64,000 bases of DNA from Rhodocollybia butyracea (taxonomy: Eukaryota; Basidiomycota; Agaricomycetes; Agaricales; Omphalotaceae): NCBI GenBank assembly GCA_015501585.1, contig JADNRY010000268.1, forward strand, positions 1 to 64,000, written 5' to 3'. Each line of letters begins with the position of its first letter. Position 1 is the first letter of the stretch. Position numbers and translations under genes: made by a program. Below, one piece after another: positions 21,692-33,640 of this stretch. The notes under the pieces were generated by a model, which worked only from the letters and a program-made list of their open reading frames with translations, was not told the origin of the DNA and searched no databases.

Positions 21692-24160
21692 GTGTTCTCA
21701 ATGACCTCTTTAAGTCCATCAGAGAAGTCGCAAGCAAGTGCGAGCAATCGCGCTGCCATTACTGGTGCCACGTCACCAACCATACCGCCTGTTGCCAGGT
21801 CCGTAAAGGCACAGGCATTACCTGAAAGCTTGAGCGCTTCAAGTGTTCAAAAGAACGATGAGATAGTCAGCATAGCTGACATTATTTCTAGAATGAAAGA
21901 ACTGAATGAGACAGTTCAAGCAACCCAAAAGGATCATAAGCGAACCTTTGATGTGATTGTAAGTGAGTTGGACCAAATAGTCCAAAAACACTTTGATAAG
22001 GATGAAGAAGTATCTTCTTCAAAACCTGTTGGTAGTAATATGCGTATTGCTATGCCTGTGGCCCGACATGTGTCGGCCACACTGAGTTATTGCGGACTGT
22101 GAAACGGTCCACATCAAATGACGACGTTCAGGCTGAACATCATGCAGTTGAGCCTTGGCGATCACATCGCGTACAGGGTAAGATTGGACAACATGTCCAA
22201 GCTGATCATACGAGTGCACAAGGATATATTCCTAGTGCTAACTATGGGCACCGCGATCCTATGGATCCGGTAGAGACACCGTATGTTCCTAGGGGACATA
22301 CTACTAGTACAGTGCCAATGGACTCATCGAGTCCTATTGGCTATATGCTCGGGTGAGACTTATTCCCACCACCGGAAGAGCATTGCCGGCTCCAAGAGGA
22401 CCGCGAGCACTTCCATCAACACCAGCGCAACGGGAGGAACTGACACAATGGGTCAGATCTACAGCGTCTGCACCCGATGACTGTAACAGTCATCCAATAC
22501 CTATGGCGCAAGCCATATACGTAGGTACTGTACAACACACAGTACCGCCGGTGATATCATCGACACCACAACTGGCACTACCGCTGTACAAGCAGCAAAT
22601 GCAGCAACTAAGTTGCTAAAAAATGTCGGACAGTAATACTGAACTGACTATTATGTCCATGGATCGGAGGCGTATGAATGCCTTCAATCAATACAAACTC
22701 AAGGAGGTACAATCTCCTCGAAGATCACATATTAGTGATCCAACGAAGCTACCTAAACCTCCGCCGGAGATAAAGATCAAGTCAAATGATGCAACGCATC
22801 ATAAGAATTTTCTGAACCAAGGCTCATGCATAGTCACTGAGTCTGCACGGAAGGTCCACCTCCAAAGCGTCCGACAGGTGTACTGTCAGACTGGCCGAGT
22901 CGTGTTGCGACTCAGCAAAAAAGGAATTTGAGCATCCTTAAATATGGAAGCGCTCATCCGAAACTTCCCAACCAGTGGGTGGGATTCAATGAAGATGGAT
23001 TACCCATCGACCTTCTTGTACTAAATGAGGTACGATACCAGGAGTCAGCGACTCCGGTAACAAAGCATAATGCTGGACCGTCCAGTGCTCAAAGAGCACC
23101 AGACAAAAATCGCAGTTCCAATTCCAGTAACGGAATAGGAAGGGGGAGAAATGGCGACAAACGACACCGCGCACGCACTCCCTGGGATGATGAACCATCT
23201 AACTCGGATCACTCTGATCCAGAATCCACATCGTCATCTGACGATTCATGCATTGAACAATTGTTCAAGTCTGCTGAGAAACTCAGCAAAAAGCAACAGC
23301 GACACGCTGTAGCTAAACTCCGCGCCAAAACAGACGACGATGACCGTCATAAAAGCTGGCAGCACTCGGTACACAAAGTGTACCGAAAACAAATACGCGA
23401 GTATGTGAATACTCCACTCCCTCCGTTGGAAGGAGTGAAATCAATCAAGATTCCTAATCCAGAGGCATACTTTGGTATGCCGGATGTGGAAGTCTTTGAG
23501 CGGTGGCTACTGTCACTGCTTCGGTGGTTTAAAGCCAACCGTTATTGCGGGCCGGGTTATGATGCTGCCCGCCTTCAGCTTTTGGGCATGTTTTTAAAGG
23601 ACAAAGCCCTTGATTGGTACAACGATGAAGTCGTTGGTGCTCACCGGACCAAACTGGTCTGGAATTTTGAAGACGCCGTAATCGGAGTCTTTGATAGGTG
23701 CGTTCAAGCATCTACCATCCATCAAGCTGCACAGCAGTTTGAGGACATTGTGTACTCCCCTACTAGTGGAGTACGAGATTATTACTCAAAGCTGGTACAC
23801 TGGGCATCTAGGATGCAGCAGCAACCAAATGCGTATCTGATGCGCAAACAATTTATCAGTGGATTACCCATTGATATTCTCGATCGACTGACGGACCAGG
23901 GTCTTGTCCCTGAATACGCCAATCTCAAAACTATGGTCAAGGCCGTCACACGCATTGAGGACAATATTGCCCTCTATGAATACTATCTCTCGTGGAGGAG
24001 AGAAGATGCGCATGAGATGGAAGATACCAACTCAGATATAGAGAGTCCGGATATGGATTCTCATGAAACTCTAGTCATTGACATCGTCAATGATGAAGAA
24101 ATAAATTCTGAGAGTGAATACACTATTGAACCTGTCGAGGAGGAATCTTCAGAAGCATAA
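21692..24160 (+). pseudogene. Retroelement Gag-like gene, frameshifted (copy 2)
   Basis: The last and longest frame, 22928-24160, is intact and shows the complete Gag-like domain (residues about 190-360 of that frame), ending in an acidic tail and SSEA. Upstream frames (21692-22102, 22090-22356, 22353-22619, 22623-22931) are separated by single-base losses in C runs near 22079, 22346 and 22857, by an A-run length change at 22618-22623 and by the 28-bp deletion. Most breaks are at different places from those in copy 1. Confidence 0.75.
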
Positions 24161-24794
24161 CAGACCAACGGTCTGTACTATAGTATTCAAAGACTGCATC
24201 TATATTGCATGTCTCTTGCATTAAGACTCATCCAGTGGACGAGTACATCAATAATCCTTCTCTTAAAGAGGGGGAGGGTCTAGCGGAATTTCCGCACATG
24301 TAATTCTTACGTAGAATTTTATTTTAACGCAGTACTGGGAAGTTCCGAGTCTGCAACATCTACTCTCGGAAGTTTCCGAGTTAAACCATCGTGGTGGCTA
24401 TGCCCCACTAGCATTTGAATCGGATAGTACCGATGAAAATTAAGTCAGGTGACTAGTAGAAAAATGTGGCGACTTTCGCCAAAATTCTATACTTATCATC
24501 TGACCAGTAACCAATGTGTCATAAGTTACTATCGGAACTGATTATCAGTTCCGATATTAATGACATCATTAAGGCGCCTGATAATGGCATATCAGACTAA
24601 ATCTTTGAGATTGAGACTGATACCCCACTGCGCCTGCACTGCAGCTTTGACATATGATGTCATCTCAGTCCAAACTAGTATTAGTTTGGACTAAGTAGAC
24701 TATCAGTTTGGATAATCTTATCATATTGCATGCCTCGTTCGACTTTGTCGACTGGTAGTATTACAAGTGGCGGGATAAATATCCTACTACATGA

Positions 24795-25364
24795 TTGATC
24801 ACATGCCTAGAGAATAACTGGAACGATGACTCGTTCTTGTTGCTCAATCCTCAAAGCCACCAGATACAACTGGAAGGCACTGATTGTATGGCGGTTATTA
24901 ACATGCCTAACAAAGAGCCTAAACCCAATACGGGTGAAGGTATTCATAAGTCTAGTGACTTATGACCAGACCTCAACCAAGGTCCAGTCCAAAATCGCTG
25001 TCTTATGACGGCAATCATTGAAATCACAGGAGTCGAAGCATTCACGATATTCGACTCTGGCTGCACAATCAAGGCTTTAAGCCCCGCATTCATTCAATTA
25101 GCGAACATCAAAGTCCACCAATTGGCAGACCAACATTCTCTACAGTTAGGAACTGTAGGAAGCAAAGCCAAATATAATTTTTGGCGCGAACATACATACC
25201 TCCTATGGAGGTATAGACGATAAAGTATACTACGACATTATTAATGTCAATAGATACGATGCTATCCTCAATACCATCTGCATTGGAAGGAAGGTAGTAC
25301 CTTCTCTTTCTGTGGGGGAGAACCAAGCGGAAGTTCCGCACATTAAATTCTCAGCGAGAATTTA
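24795..25364 (+). pseudogene. Retropepsin-like protease, frameshifted (copy 2)
   Basis: Same frame and FDSGCT motif as 5516-6085, with the same in-frame TGA before the ATG at 25005. One extra T in a T run near 25182 shifts the frame after KAKYNF, so the C-terminal half is lost in this copy. Confidence 0.65.
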
Positions 25365-25838
25365 GTAGTCGATTGCAGTACTCGAAAATCTTGAGTATAG
25401 TACCGAAATTCAACTCTCGGACGTATCTGAGCAGTTTCCTGCCATGGGGCATTGTCCCACTAGTGGTTGAAGCAGAAATTTCCGATGCAAGTGCAACGGG
25501 ATGGGCGCAAAACCCGTATCAAGTCAGTGGCCTGAAAACTGGTCATCTTGACACGATTCCAGGCCAGTCACGTGTCTTGGACCGTCGGCCCACATTACAG
25601 TCGACTTACTTGACCTGTACTACTTAGTACTTGTAGTATCGCAAGTAGTGGGATAAAATCCCGCTACATTAATTATTATACGCTGCTGTTTTACAGTAGG
25701 CTTACTGCCGGATCAATGCTGGATTGCGAGTGTTACGCCAACACTCAACGCCCACTAGTGATATGCCATCACTAGGAGTCCATATTCTGGCTTCAGTTAT
25801 TCGATTAACATCTGAGATGTTAATCTAGTGGGGGAGGG

Positions 25839-26104
25839 TGTAACGCCCCCGCCGTCTTATGGAATTAGTCCTGACCTGCTGGCGCTATCAATAAGTGATA
25901 GCGCTCCATCTAATCACACATCGCCGTTATCTAGTGATAACGGCCTATTTAATAGCCAATCTTATCTATTAAGTCATGCATAGTATAAAACTCACGTCTA
26001 GCGCTTACGTACTGTAGTTCTTTTTACACCTGTAGTACACACATTGCAAAGCCTTGTCGTGTTCTCTCGTGTGAATTAAGGACGACCACCCTAGGGGTGT
26101 TACA
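25839..26104 (+). repeat. 3' LTR of retroelement copy 2
   Basis: 266 bp, preceded by the polypurine tract and followed by GCCAA (26105-26109). Confidence 0.85.
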
Positions 26105-26640
26105 GCCAAGTAATAATAGTTATGAACAGGATATGTGTTAAGTTGTTCAATACCTTACACAATGTAAGTGAGCTTGTAAAATATAATTTAGATTGTTGTG
26201 GTATACTTATGCCATCCATGATGTTGGGTATATGCTCTATCCAGCTACAATCTGCTTCATGACTGGCATTGGCCAACCTGTTAAATAGATCTCCAACATT
26301 GACATTGCGCAACCTGATATGACCGTGTGTAAACACCAATAAGACACAGTTTGTTTTTGGGTTGTTAACAGTTATCATTTAGGTCTGTATTGACATTCAA
26401 GCAGGTAGATGAGAGTGCTACCAGCCCATATTTTGAGAAATGGAAGAAGTTTGAAGTAGATACCTCTTGCGTTGTATATTGCTGGCAACTCCGGAGATTA
26501 GTTAGCCGGTAGGTTTGTATGTCCGTATACTTACGCATCATATCAGCAATATTATACAGTATGTACAGTTCATAAGCTTGCATGTAGTACTGTAGTACTG
26601 ATGCGTTTGCGAGGTATCTACTAATACCTTGTTCAGCCAC
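26105..26640 (-). pseudogene. Small unknown gene next to the NLR, copy B
   Basis: Near-identical to 6825-7370. The first ~15 codons are altered because the sequence beyond 26675 differs, so the ATG seen in copy A is lost here. A matching start piece survives at 26880-26935 within a duplicated tail. Confidence 0.4.
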
Positions 26641-26689
26641 ACTAACTACTTGTGTTGGATCCCAGGACTGACCAGCTCTAACAGAAATT

Positions 26690-27122
26690 CCATATCTTGT
26701 AGATTATAAAAGCACACACATTACAACAATTTCCAACAACCTTCCAGTTTTTACCATATATATAAAATTACTATAGTCAATGTGCACTGCTTGATTGGCA
26801 GCATCAGCAGGGATGGTGAGAACCTGGCGTTGGTCAGCAACTCCGACCCTGTACTGGGAAGGAAGCCAAAACAAAATGTGTTGGATCCCAGGACTGACCA
26901 CCTGATTGGACACTCATCAGATTCCTAAACAGAATTCACATATCTTGTAGATTATAAAAGAACACACATTACAACAATTTCCAACAACCTTCCAGTTTTT
27001 CCCATATATAAAATTACCATAGTCAATGTGCACTGCTTGATTGGCAGCATCAGCAGGGATGGTGAGAACCTGGCGTTGGTCAGCAACTCCGACCCTGTAC
27101 TGGGAAGGAAGCCAAAACAAAA
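26690..27122 (-). repeat. Tandem duplication of the NLR-B 3' tail
   Basis: About 190 bp encoding the C-terminal tail (FWLPSQYRVGVADQRQ...) is present at 26693-26877 and again at 26930-27119, the two separated by a copy of the small gene's start region. Only the upstream copy (27119-26930) is joined to the WD array. Confidence 0.6.
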
Positions 27123-30100
27123 GACTGCTAGTATTTACTACCACCCAGCCTTGGCTAGTGGCCAAAGTTTGGGGATGTTCAAGGGAGCTGGAAAAATGGG
27201 CAAGGGATAGAATCAAATTGTTGAGCTCCTTTGATGGCTCTGCTCCTGGCAAGCTGGCTTCTGTGTTGCAGAATCTCAGGGTCTGATCACTAGACCCAGA
27301 CACAATGTGTTTTCCATCTGGAGAGTAAACAACTGACTGAACCGAATCATTATGCCCTTTCAATGTGTCTCCTACTGGCTGCCCAGTTTCTGCATTCCAG
27401 ATTCTCAGGGTCTGATCATCAGAACCAGACACCATGTGTTTTCTATCTGGAGAGTAGGCAACTGATTGAACCAATCTAGTATGCCCTTCAATGGGTCTCC
27501 TACTGGCTGCCCAGTTTCTGCATTCCAGATTCTCATGGTCTCATCAGCAGAACCAGACACAATGTATTTTCCATCTGGAGAGTAGGCAACTGACTGAACC
27601 GAACGATTATGCCCCTTTAATGGGTCTCCTACTGGCTGCCTAGTTTCTGCATTCCAGATTCTCAGGGTCTCATCAGCAGAACAGACACAATGTGTTTTCC
27701 ATCTGGAGAGTAGGCAACTGACTGAACCAAATTATGATGCCCTGTAATGGCTCTCCTACTGGCTGCCCAGTTTCTGCATTCCAGATTCTCAGGGTTTGAT
27801 CATGTGAGCCAGACACAATGTGTTTTCCATCTGGAGAGTAGGCAACTGACTGAACCAATCTAGTATGCCCCTTCAATGGCTCTCCTACTGGCTGCCCAGT
27901 TTCTGCATTCCAGATTCTCAGGGTTTGATCACGTGAGCCAGACACAATGTGTTTTCCATCTGGAGAGTAGGCAACTGACTGAACCGAACGATTATGCCCC
28001 TTCAATGGGTCTCCTACTGGCTGCCCAGTTTCTGCATTCCAGATTCTCAGGGTCTGATCATCAGAACCAGACACAATGTGTTTTCTATCTGGAGAGTAGG
28101 CAACTGATTGAACCAATCTAGTATGCCCCTTCAATGGCTCTCCTACTGGCTGCCCAGTTTCTGCATTCCAGATTCTCAGGGTTTGATCACGTGAGCCAGA
28201 CACAATGTGTTTTCCATCTGGAGAGTAGGCAACTGACTGAACCGAACGATTATGCCCCTTCAATGGGTCTCCTACTGGCTGCCCAGTTTCTGCATTCCAG
28301 ATTCTCAGGGTCTGATCATCAGAACCAGACACAATGTGTTTTCTATCTGGAGAGTAGGCAACTGACTGAACCCAATCATTATGCCCCTTCAAAGGCTCTC
28401 CTACTGGCTGCCCTGTTTCTGCATTCCAGATTCTCAGGGTCTGATCATAAGAACCAGACACAATGTGTTTTCCATCTGGAGAGTAGGCAACTGACTGAAC
28501 CGAATCATTATGCCCCTTTAATGGGTCTCCTACTGGCTGCCTAGTTTCTGCATTCCAGATTCTCAGGGTCTGATCAGAAGAACCAGACACAATGTGTTTT
28601 CCATCTGGAGAGTAGGCAACTGACTGAACCCAATCATTATGCCCCTTCAAAGGCTCTCCTACTGGCTGCCCAGTTTCTGCATTCCAGATTCTCAGGGTCT
28701 GATCCCAAGAACCAGACACAATGTGTTTTCCATCTGGAGAGTAGGCAACTGACTGAACCCAATCATTATGCCCCTTTAATGGCTCTCCTACTGGCTGCCC
28801 AGTTTCTGCATTCCAGATTCTCAGGGTCTCATCAGAAGAACCAGACACAATGTGTTTTCCATCTGGAGAGTAGGCAACTGACTCAACCAATCTAGTATGC
28901 CCTTTAATGGCTCTCCTACTGGCTGCCCAGTTTCTGCATTCCAGATTCTCAGGGTTTGATCACGTGAGCCAGACACAATGTGTTTTCCATCTGGAGAGTA
29001 GGCAACTGACTGAACCGAACGATTATGCCCTTTAATGGGTCTCCTACTGGCTGCCCAGTTTCTGCATTCCAGATTCTCAGGGTCTGATCATCAGAACCAG
29101 ACACAATGTGTTTTCCATCTGGAGAGTAGGCAACTGACTGAACCGAATCATTATGCCCCTTTAATGGGTCTCCTACTGGCTGCCTAGTTTCTGCATTCCA
29201 GATTCTCAGGGTCTGATCAGAAGAACCAGACACAATGTGTTTTCCATCTGGAGAGTAGGCAACTGACTGAACCCAATCATTATGCCCCTTCAAAGGCTCT
29301 CCTACTGGCTGCCCAGTTTCTGCATTCCAGATTCTCAGGGTCTGATCCCAAGAACCAGACACAATGTGTTTTCCATCTGGAGAGTAGGCAACTGACTGAA
29401 CCCAATCATTATGCCCCTTTAATGGCTCTCCTACTGGCTGCCCAGTTTCTGCATTCCAGATTCTCAGGGTCTCATCAGAAGAACCAGACACAATGTGTTT
29501 TCCATCTGGAGAGTAGGCAACTGACTCAACCAATCTAGTATGCCCCTTTAATGGCTCTCCTACTGGCTGCCCAGTTTCTGCATTCCAGATTCTCAGGGTC
29601 TGATCAGAAGAACCAGACACAATGTGTTTTCCATCTGGAGAGTAGGCAACTGACTGAACCCAATGATTATGCCCCTTTAATGGCTCTCCTACTGGCTGCC
29701 CAGTTTCTGCATTCCAGATTCTCAGGGTCTGATCAGAAGAACCAGACACAATGTGTTTTCCATCTGGAGAGTAGGCAACTGACTCAACCAATCTAGTATG
29801 CCCCTTCAATGGCTCTCCTACTGGCTGCCCAGTTTCTGCATTCCAGATTCTCAGGGTTTGATCATGTGAGCCAGACACAATGTGTTTTCCATCTGGAGAG
29901 TAGGCAACTGACTGAACCGTGTCAGTATGCCCCATGAATGGCTCTCCTACTGGCTGCCCAGTTTCTGCATTCCAGACTCTCAGGCTCTGATCATCAGAAC
30001 CAGACACAATGTACTTTCCATTGGGAGAATAGCTGACACAAGATACTATCTCGCCATGGGGGATTTGATTAATTTCTGCAACCCAAAGTTTGTGTTTTCC

Positions 30101-33100
30101 TTCTTGTTTAATTCTAATTACTTTGTCAAGATACCCGTGAACATTTTGATTTAACAAAGTGTTTTCTGGAATCATTGGCAGTACACTCACATATAACTGT
30201 GGTGTGCTGTGAGCAATTGGAAAATAAAAGACCCGCACACATTTTGCAATCTCATCTGCCATCTCCACTATCTTTGGGTTCAAATTCTGTGCAACTTACT
30301 CAGATGATGTGCATTGTAGTTGTTCCATTTTGTGATTCTTACCTTTGCCTTTCTCCTATCTGACAATATGTCCATGCTAACTCGGATTTGCGATGTTCTC
30401 CCCATCAAGCTCAAGCACTCCATCCAATATACAATCTTCTCCTCACTCATTAGCTTTACTACCTGTGCCATCATATGATCATCTGGTTCCTCTGTCTCAC
30501 CCAGATGATGAACCCAGCTCTCACAAGAATATTGTAGCTCTTCTGAGATATATTGTTTAACTCGTGTCTTTAGATCAGGATTTGATACCAGTTCATTGGG
30601 AATCCTAGAATCATCTAGCTTGCAGATGTTGAATTTCAACTGGCCATCAACACTTTCAAACAAGCAAGTGTAAGCTGCCTGTGTTGTTCCTTCAGATTGG
30701 TATCAAACCCCTTTTCTCTCCTTCTTCCTGGATGAATTCTTTGAAAGATAAATGGAACTTGAGTTTGCCATCTTCACTCTTGTAAAGTACTGCACCCAAA
30801 GATCTTACTGCAGACTGTGCATAACTACCAATGAGCTCCTTCAGTGCATTTTCTGTCACTGGGGACTCAAGAATAAACAGTGTACCAATGACATTCAAGT
30901 AGGCATCACTATCATTGGCTTGGTCTTTTATGGCCTCTTTCAAGACAGTTGTGTATAACTCATATAAGGCATCATAGGAATCCTTTCCAGATTTAAATCC
31001 TTGTTGTTGGTTCCTCATAATCTCCAGCTGGTTCTTGGGTTGAAGTCCCTGAGCCAGGAACTTGAATGCAGTGTCTGCCAATATAAAGAGTGGCTCTACA
31101 TAAGACAATAACCATCGCTCATCATCCTCCGTGATGGCCTGAGCAACCACTGTGTTTTCCTCGATATGTTTTCTGAGAAACTTTGCAATGTCATCCTTGG
31201 TTTCCTGCTCTTTCTGAATATCTATTTTCCCATGCTCCCCATTTAGAAAAGTTGCCCTGATCTCAGTATTTGGCCTACTGGTTATCACAAACTTGATCCA
31301 GGTATGATTCTTGCACAGTTCTTGAACCTCTTTCAAAAACAATTTACGGCTTCCCTCATCGGCCCACTCATCAAGTGCATCAATAATAACTAGTATCTGG
31401 CTTGTAGGAGATTCAACTTTCTCATTTTTCAGTAGATCCAATGGCTGATGCAACAGATTTTTGAATTGGTAATGCAATCCACCTGAAGTGCTTAGCTGTG
31501 GATCATCTGCCAAATGTCTTCCAAATGCAGGAAACTTTCTTGCGATATTGTAAGCCAGTGTGGGAACCAGAATATGTAGATCTTCAGATCTGGTTCCTCT
31601 TGTGCAATGGAAACCAATGGCCAACTCAATACCAGTGAGATCTGGATCAACTGGCTTCTCACGGAACTTCTGTTCAAGTGAGCCCGCAATGGAACTTTTT
31701 CCTGTTCCTGCTAAGCCATGCAGCCAAACAATGCTACTCCTCTTGATGTTTCCTGTTAGCTTAGACAGAAGAGCAACGCGGGTATCCTCCATGCAAACTT
31801 TGTAGCCCTCGTGAGACTGAGGCTTCAACTTCTCTGTAAGGATCCTGTCATGCTCTGCAGAACATTACTTTTTTTAGTATCACTAATATCTGTAGATAGT
31901 TATTCATTCTCTTACTGATGGACAGGGCAATTGAAGCAGTAACTTGAGCCAAAACATCTCTGTACTGTTCCTTCAAATCATCAAATTTATTGCGGAAGTC
32001 AGAAATTTTGCCGGAAAGGTCTGAAGAAAACACCAGCTGCTCTGTAAAATTTCAAATCAGTCTGCAGCATATGGAGAGCCAGTCTATTTTGCACTTACTC
32101 AACATGGTCTCCTGACACTTGACCAATACTTGCTCAACAGCACCTTTGATGCAGTTCAGGATAGAATCAATGACTTCTTCTATCATTTTTGAATGCTTCT
32201 TGAGGGAGTCAACATCTTCAATTGTAATGATGGTGAGCACGCCTCCCATATGCTCAAAAAGATTGAGGATATCCTGATGACACTTTTCCTGTTTTTTCAG
32301 AAACTAGAGATTGAAGTTTTCAAGTTACTGCATATTCGCATATAAACTCAACAGAAGTTCCTACCTCAAAAGCTTGAGTGGCTGCACTTATGGCTACTCC
32401 GGCTGCAGCATTTAACTGTTAAAGTGACCATGAGTTTTTGAAGACTTCGAGCACTTTGAACAATTAAAGATAAACTCACTCCTCCCACAGCACTTGCTAA
32501 TTGCAAGATTAAGTCAAGCCCAGCTTGATACTTCCCAAGTTTGGATACAATCGATGTAGGAGGACTAAATGTTTTCAAAACATGATCAAGTGAATACTAT
32601 TCATTCTGATGTCAAGATGGAAAAATGTCTCGAATGGTGTCAGCACTTACAGCAGAAATGCTCAGTATGATTGTCAAATCAGCTCCAGTCAAGGTGAATT
32701 CTTGAGTATCCCCTTTCCAATCCATATCAATAAAAGCCCTGCTAAGTTTGATACATTACTTACCTGTTACACCTGATTTAACAAAATTATTGAAGATGTC
32801 CTCATTCTTGAGCGAAAATGGGCTGGAAACCAAAGATTTGGATTTGCGAACTTTGTGGTGCTCTTCAATGTCCACAGTGATCATCCCTTGTGCATCCACA
32901 ACACTACTCATCAAATTGTCAATTTAATGCACACGAGATCTGGAAAACCGGTGGCAGCTCCGAAAAGTCTCTATGTATTCAAGGTACATGCAGAAATTCA
33001 AGCGTGTGTTGCATACTATCCCAAACAAAAAAAAACCGAAACTAAGCACTAACATGTTGGTGTTCATCTCCCATTGCATCTCACGATTTACTTTTTGGCG

Positions 33101-33385
33101 GCCACTCTTGGCAACACCGCCTTTCTCATCAAGCATGCCATCTTTCTTAGCTTGAAGAGTCACGGAGATTTTCCCTCTTTTGGGAGGGCTATCGAGTTTG
33201 AGCTTGATCGCTGGTATTTTCACACACAAATGAGCAGAAGACATGAATATATGACTGCGGCGTACCCTCAATCTTGAAAACCAACCTATCGATTAACACG
33301 AGTCAGCTATCGATGAAAGGATTCAATGAAGGAGTCGGATAACATACTTGGACAAATCGAGCTTTGGGTTAAGTGTGGTAGACAT
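26917..33385 (-). pseudogene. NLR-B: NACHT-WD40 receptor with expanded array, frameshifted
   Basis: The start is at 33385. Domain order is as in NLR-A: beta-rich N-terminus (about 33260-33050), helical region, NACHT (31828-30692; Walker A GLAGTGKSS, Walker B ILVIIDALDEW), a linker of about 200 residues, about 22 WD repeats (30050-27270) and the C-terminal tail. The NACHT frame is open here where copy A is broken. This copy is instead broken near 30708 (CCCC versus CCCCC) and 30642 (GGCC versus GGCCC), and near 28900, 27735, 27680 and 27481 in the WD array. All are C losses. If these are assembly errors, the gene encodes a receptor of about 1,800 residues. Confidence 0.75.
27270..30050 (-). 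repeat. Expanded WD40 tandem array of NLR-B (about 22 units)
   Basis: 126-bp units, near-identical. A higher-order pattern is visible: the series SSDE, SWDQ, SSDQ(R) starting near 29520 reappears 630 bp away starting near 28890, i.e. a five-unit duplication. The two-unit block SDDQ-SRDQ is repeated in tandem at 28390-27840. Variation is concentrated at the residue after SGS (A, D, H, R, S, W, Y) and at the two residues after GH(N/T) (DS, DW, HW, RS, RL). Confidence 0.85.
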
Positions 33386-33640
33386 GCGTTACTGGATTCA
33401 CGAAAATTGCGGCGATGATGATGGTACGACGTCAAGAAACAATTTGTTGACAGTCGAAATGAGTGTCCATTTCTGTTTGAAGATAACGTCAAAAAAAAAT
33501 GGACATGGGATCAAGCTTTCATAATCCCGTGTCAGTTTTGACATTTGATCAAGGTCATTGCTTTCCGTTTCCGCCGCTGAGAGAGTTTCGACGCTCAGTC
33601 AAGTCTTCATCTTCATTATCCAGCCCACTTTCACGCCTAC
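33386..33640. promoter_or_regulatory. Divergent intergenic region with palindrome (NLR-B / P2)
   Basis: About 33503-33542 carries a degenerate form of the inverted repeat GACACGGGATCA...TGATCCCGTGTC, flanked by GTCAAAA and TTTTGAC, between the NLR-B start and P2. Confidence 0.45.

Larger units (their letters stand above)
21249..26104 (+). mobile_element. Non-autonomous Gag-protease LTR retrotransposon, copy 2
   Basis: Same architecture as 1945-6824, 4856 bp, with identical 266-bp LTRs by eye and the same target duplication GCCAA (21244-21248 and 26105-26109). The shared duplication and flanks show that it was copied along with its surroundings rather than inserted independently. It has a 28-bp deletion between ACTACC direct repeats near 22580 relative to copy 1. 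The hairpin series is conserved. Confidence 0.85.

Noticed and set aside
27876..29796. Repetitive plus-strand frames over the WD array ([14 protein letters not shown] type)
   Set aside because: They are antisense shadows of the WD repeats; the minus strand has the recognisable protein.
27270..30050. Regular tandem repeats that could suggest a CRISPR-like or satellite array
   Set aside because: The 126-bp units are in frame on the minus strand and encode canonical WD40 repeats; there are no unique spacers.
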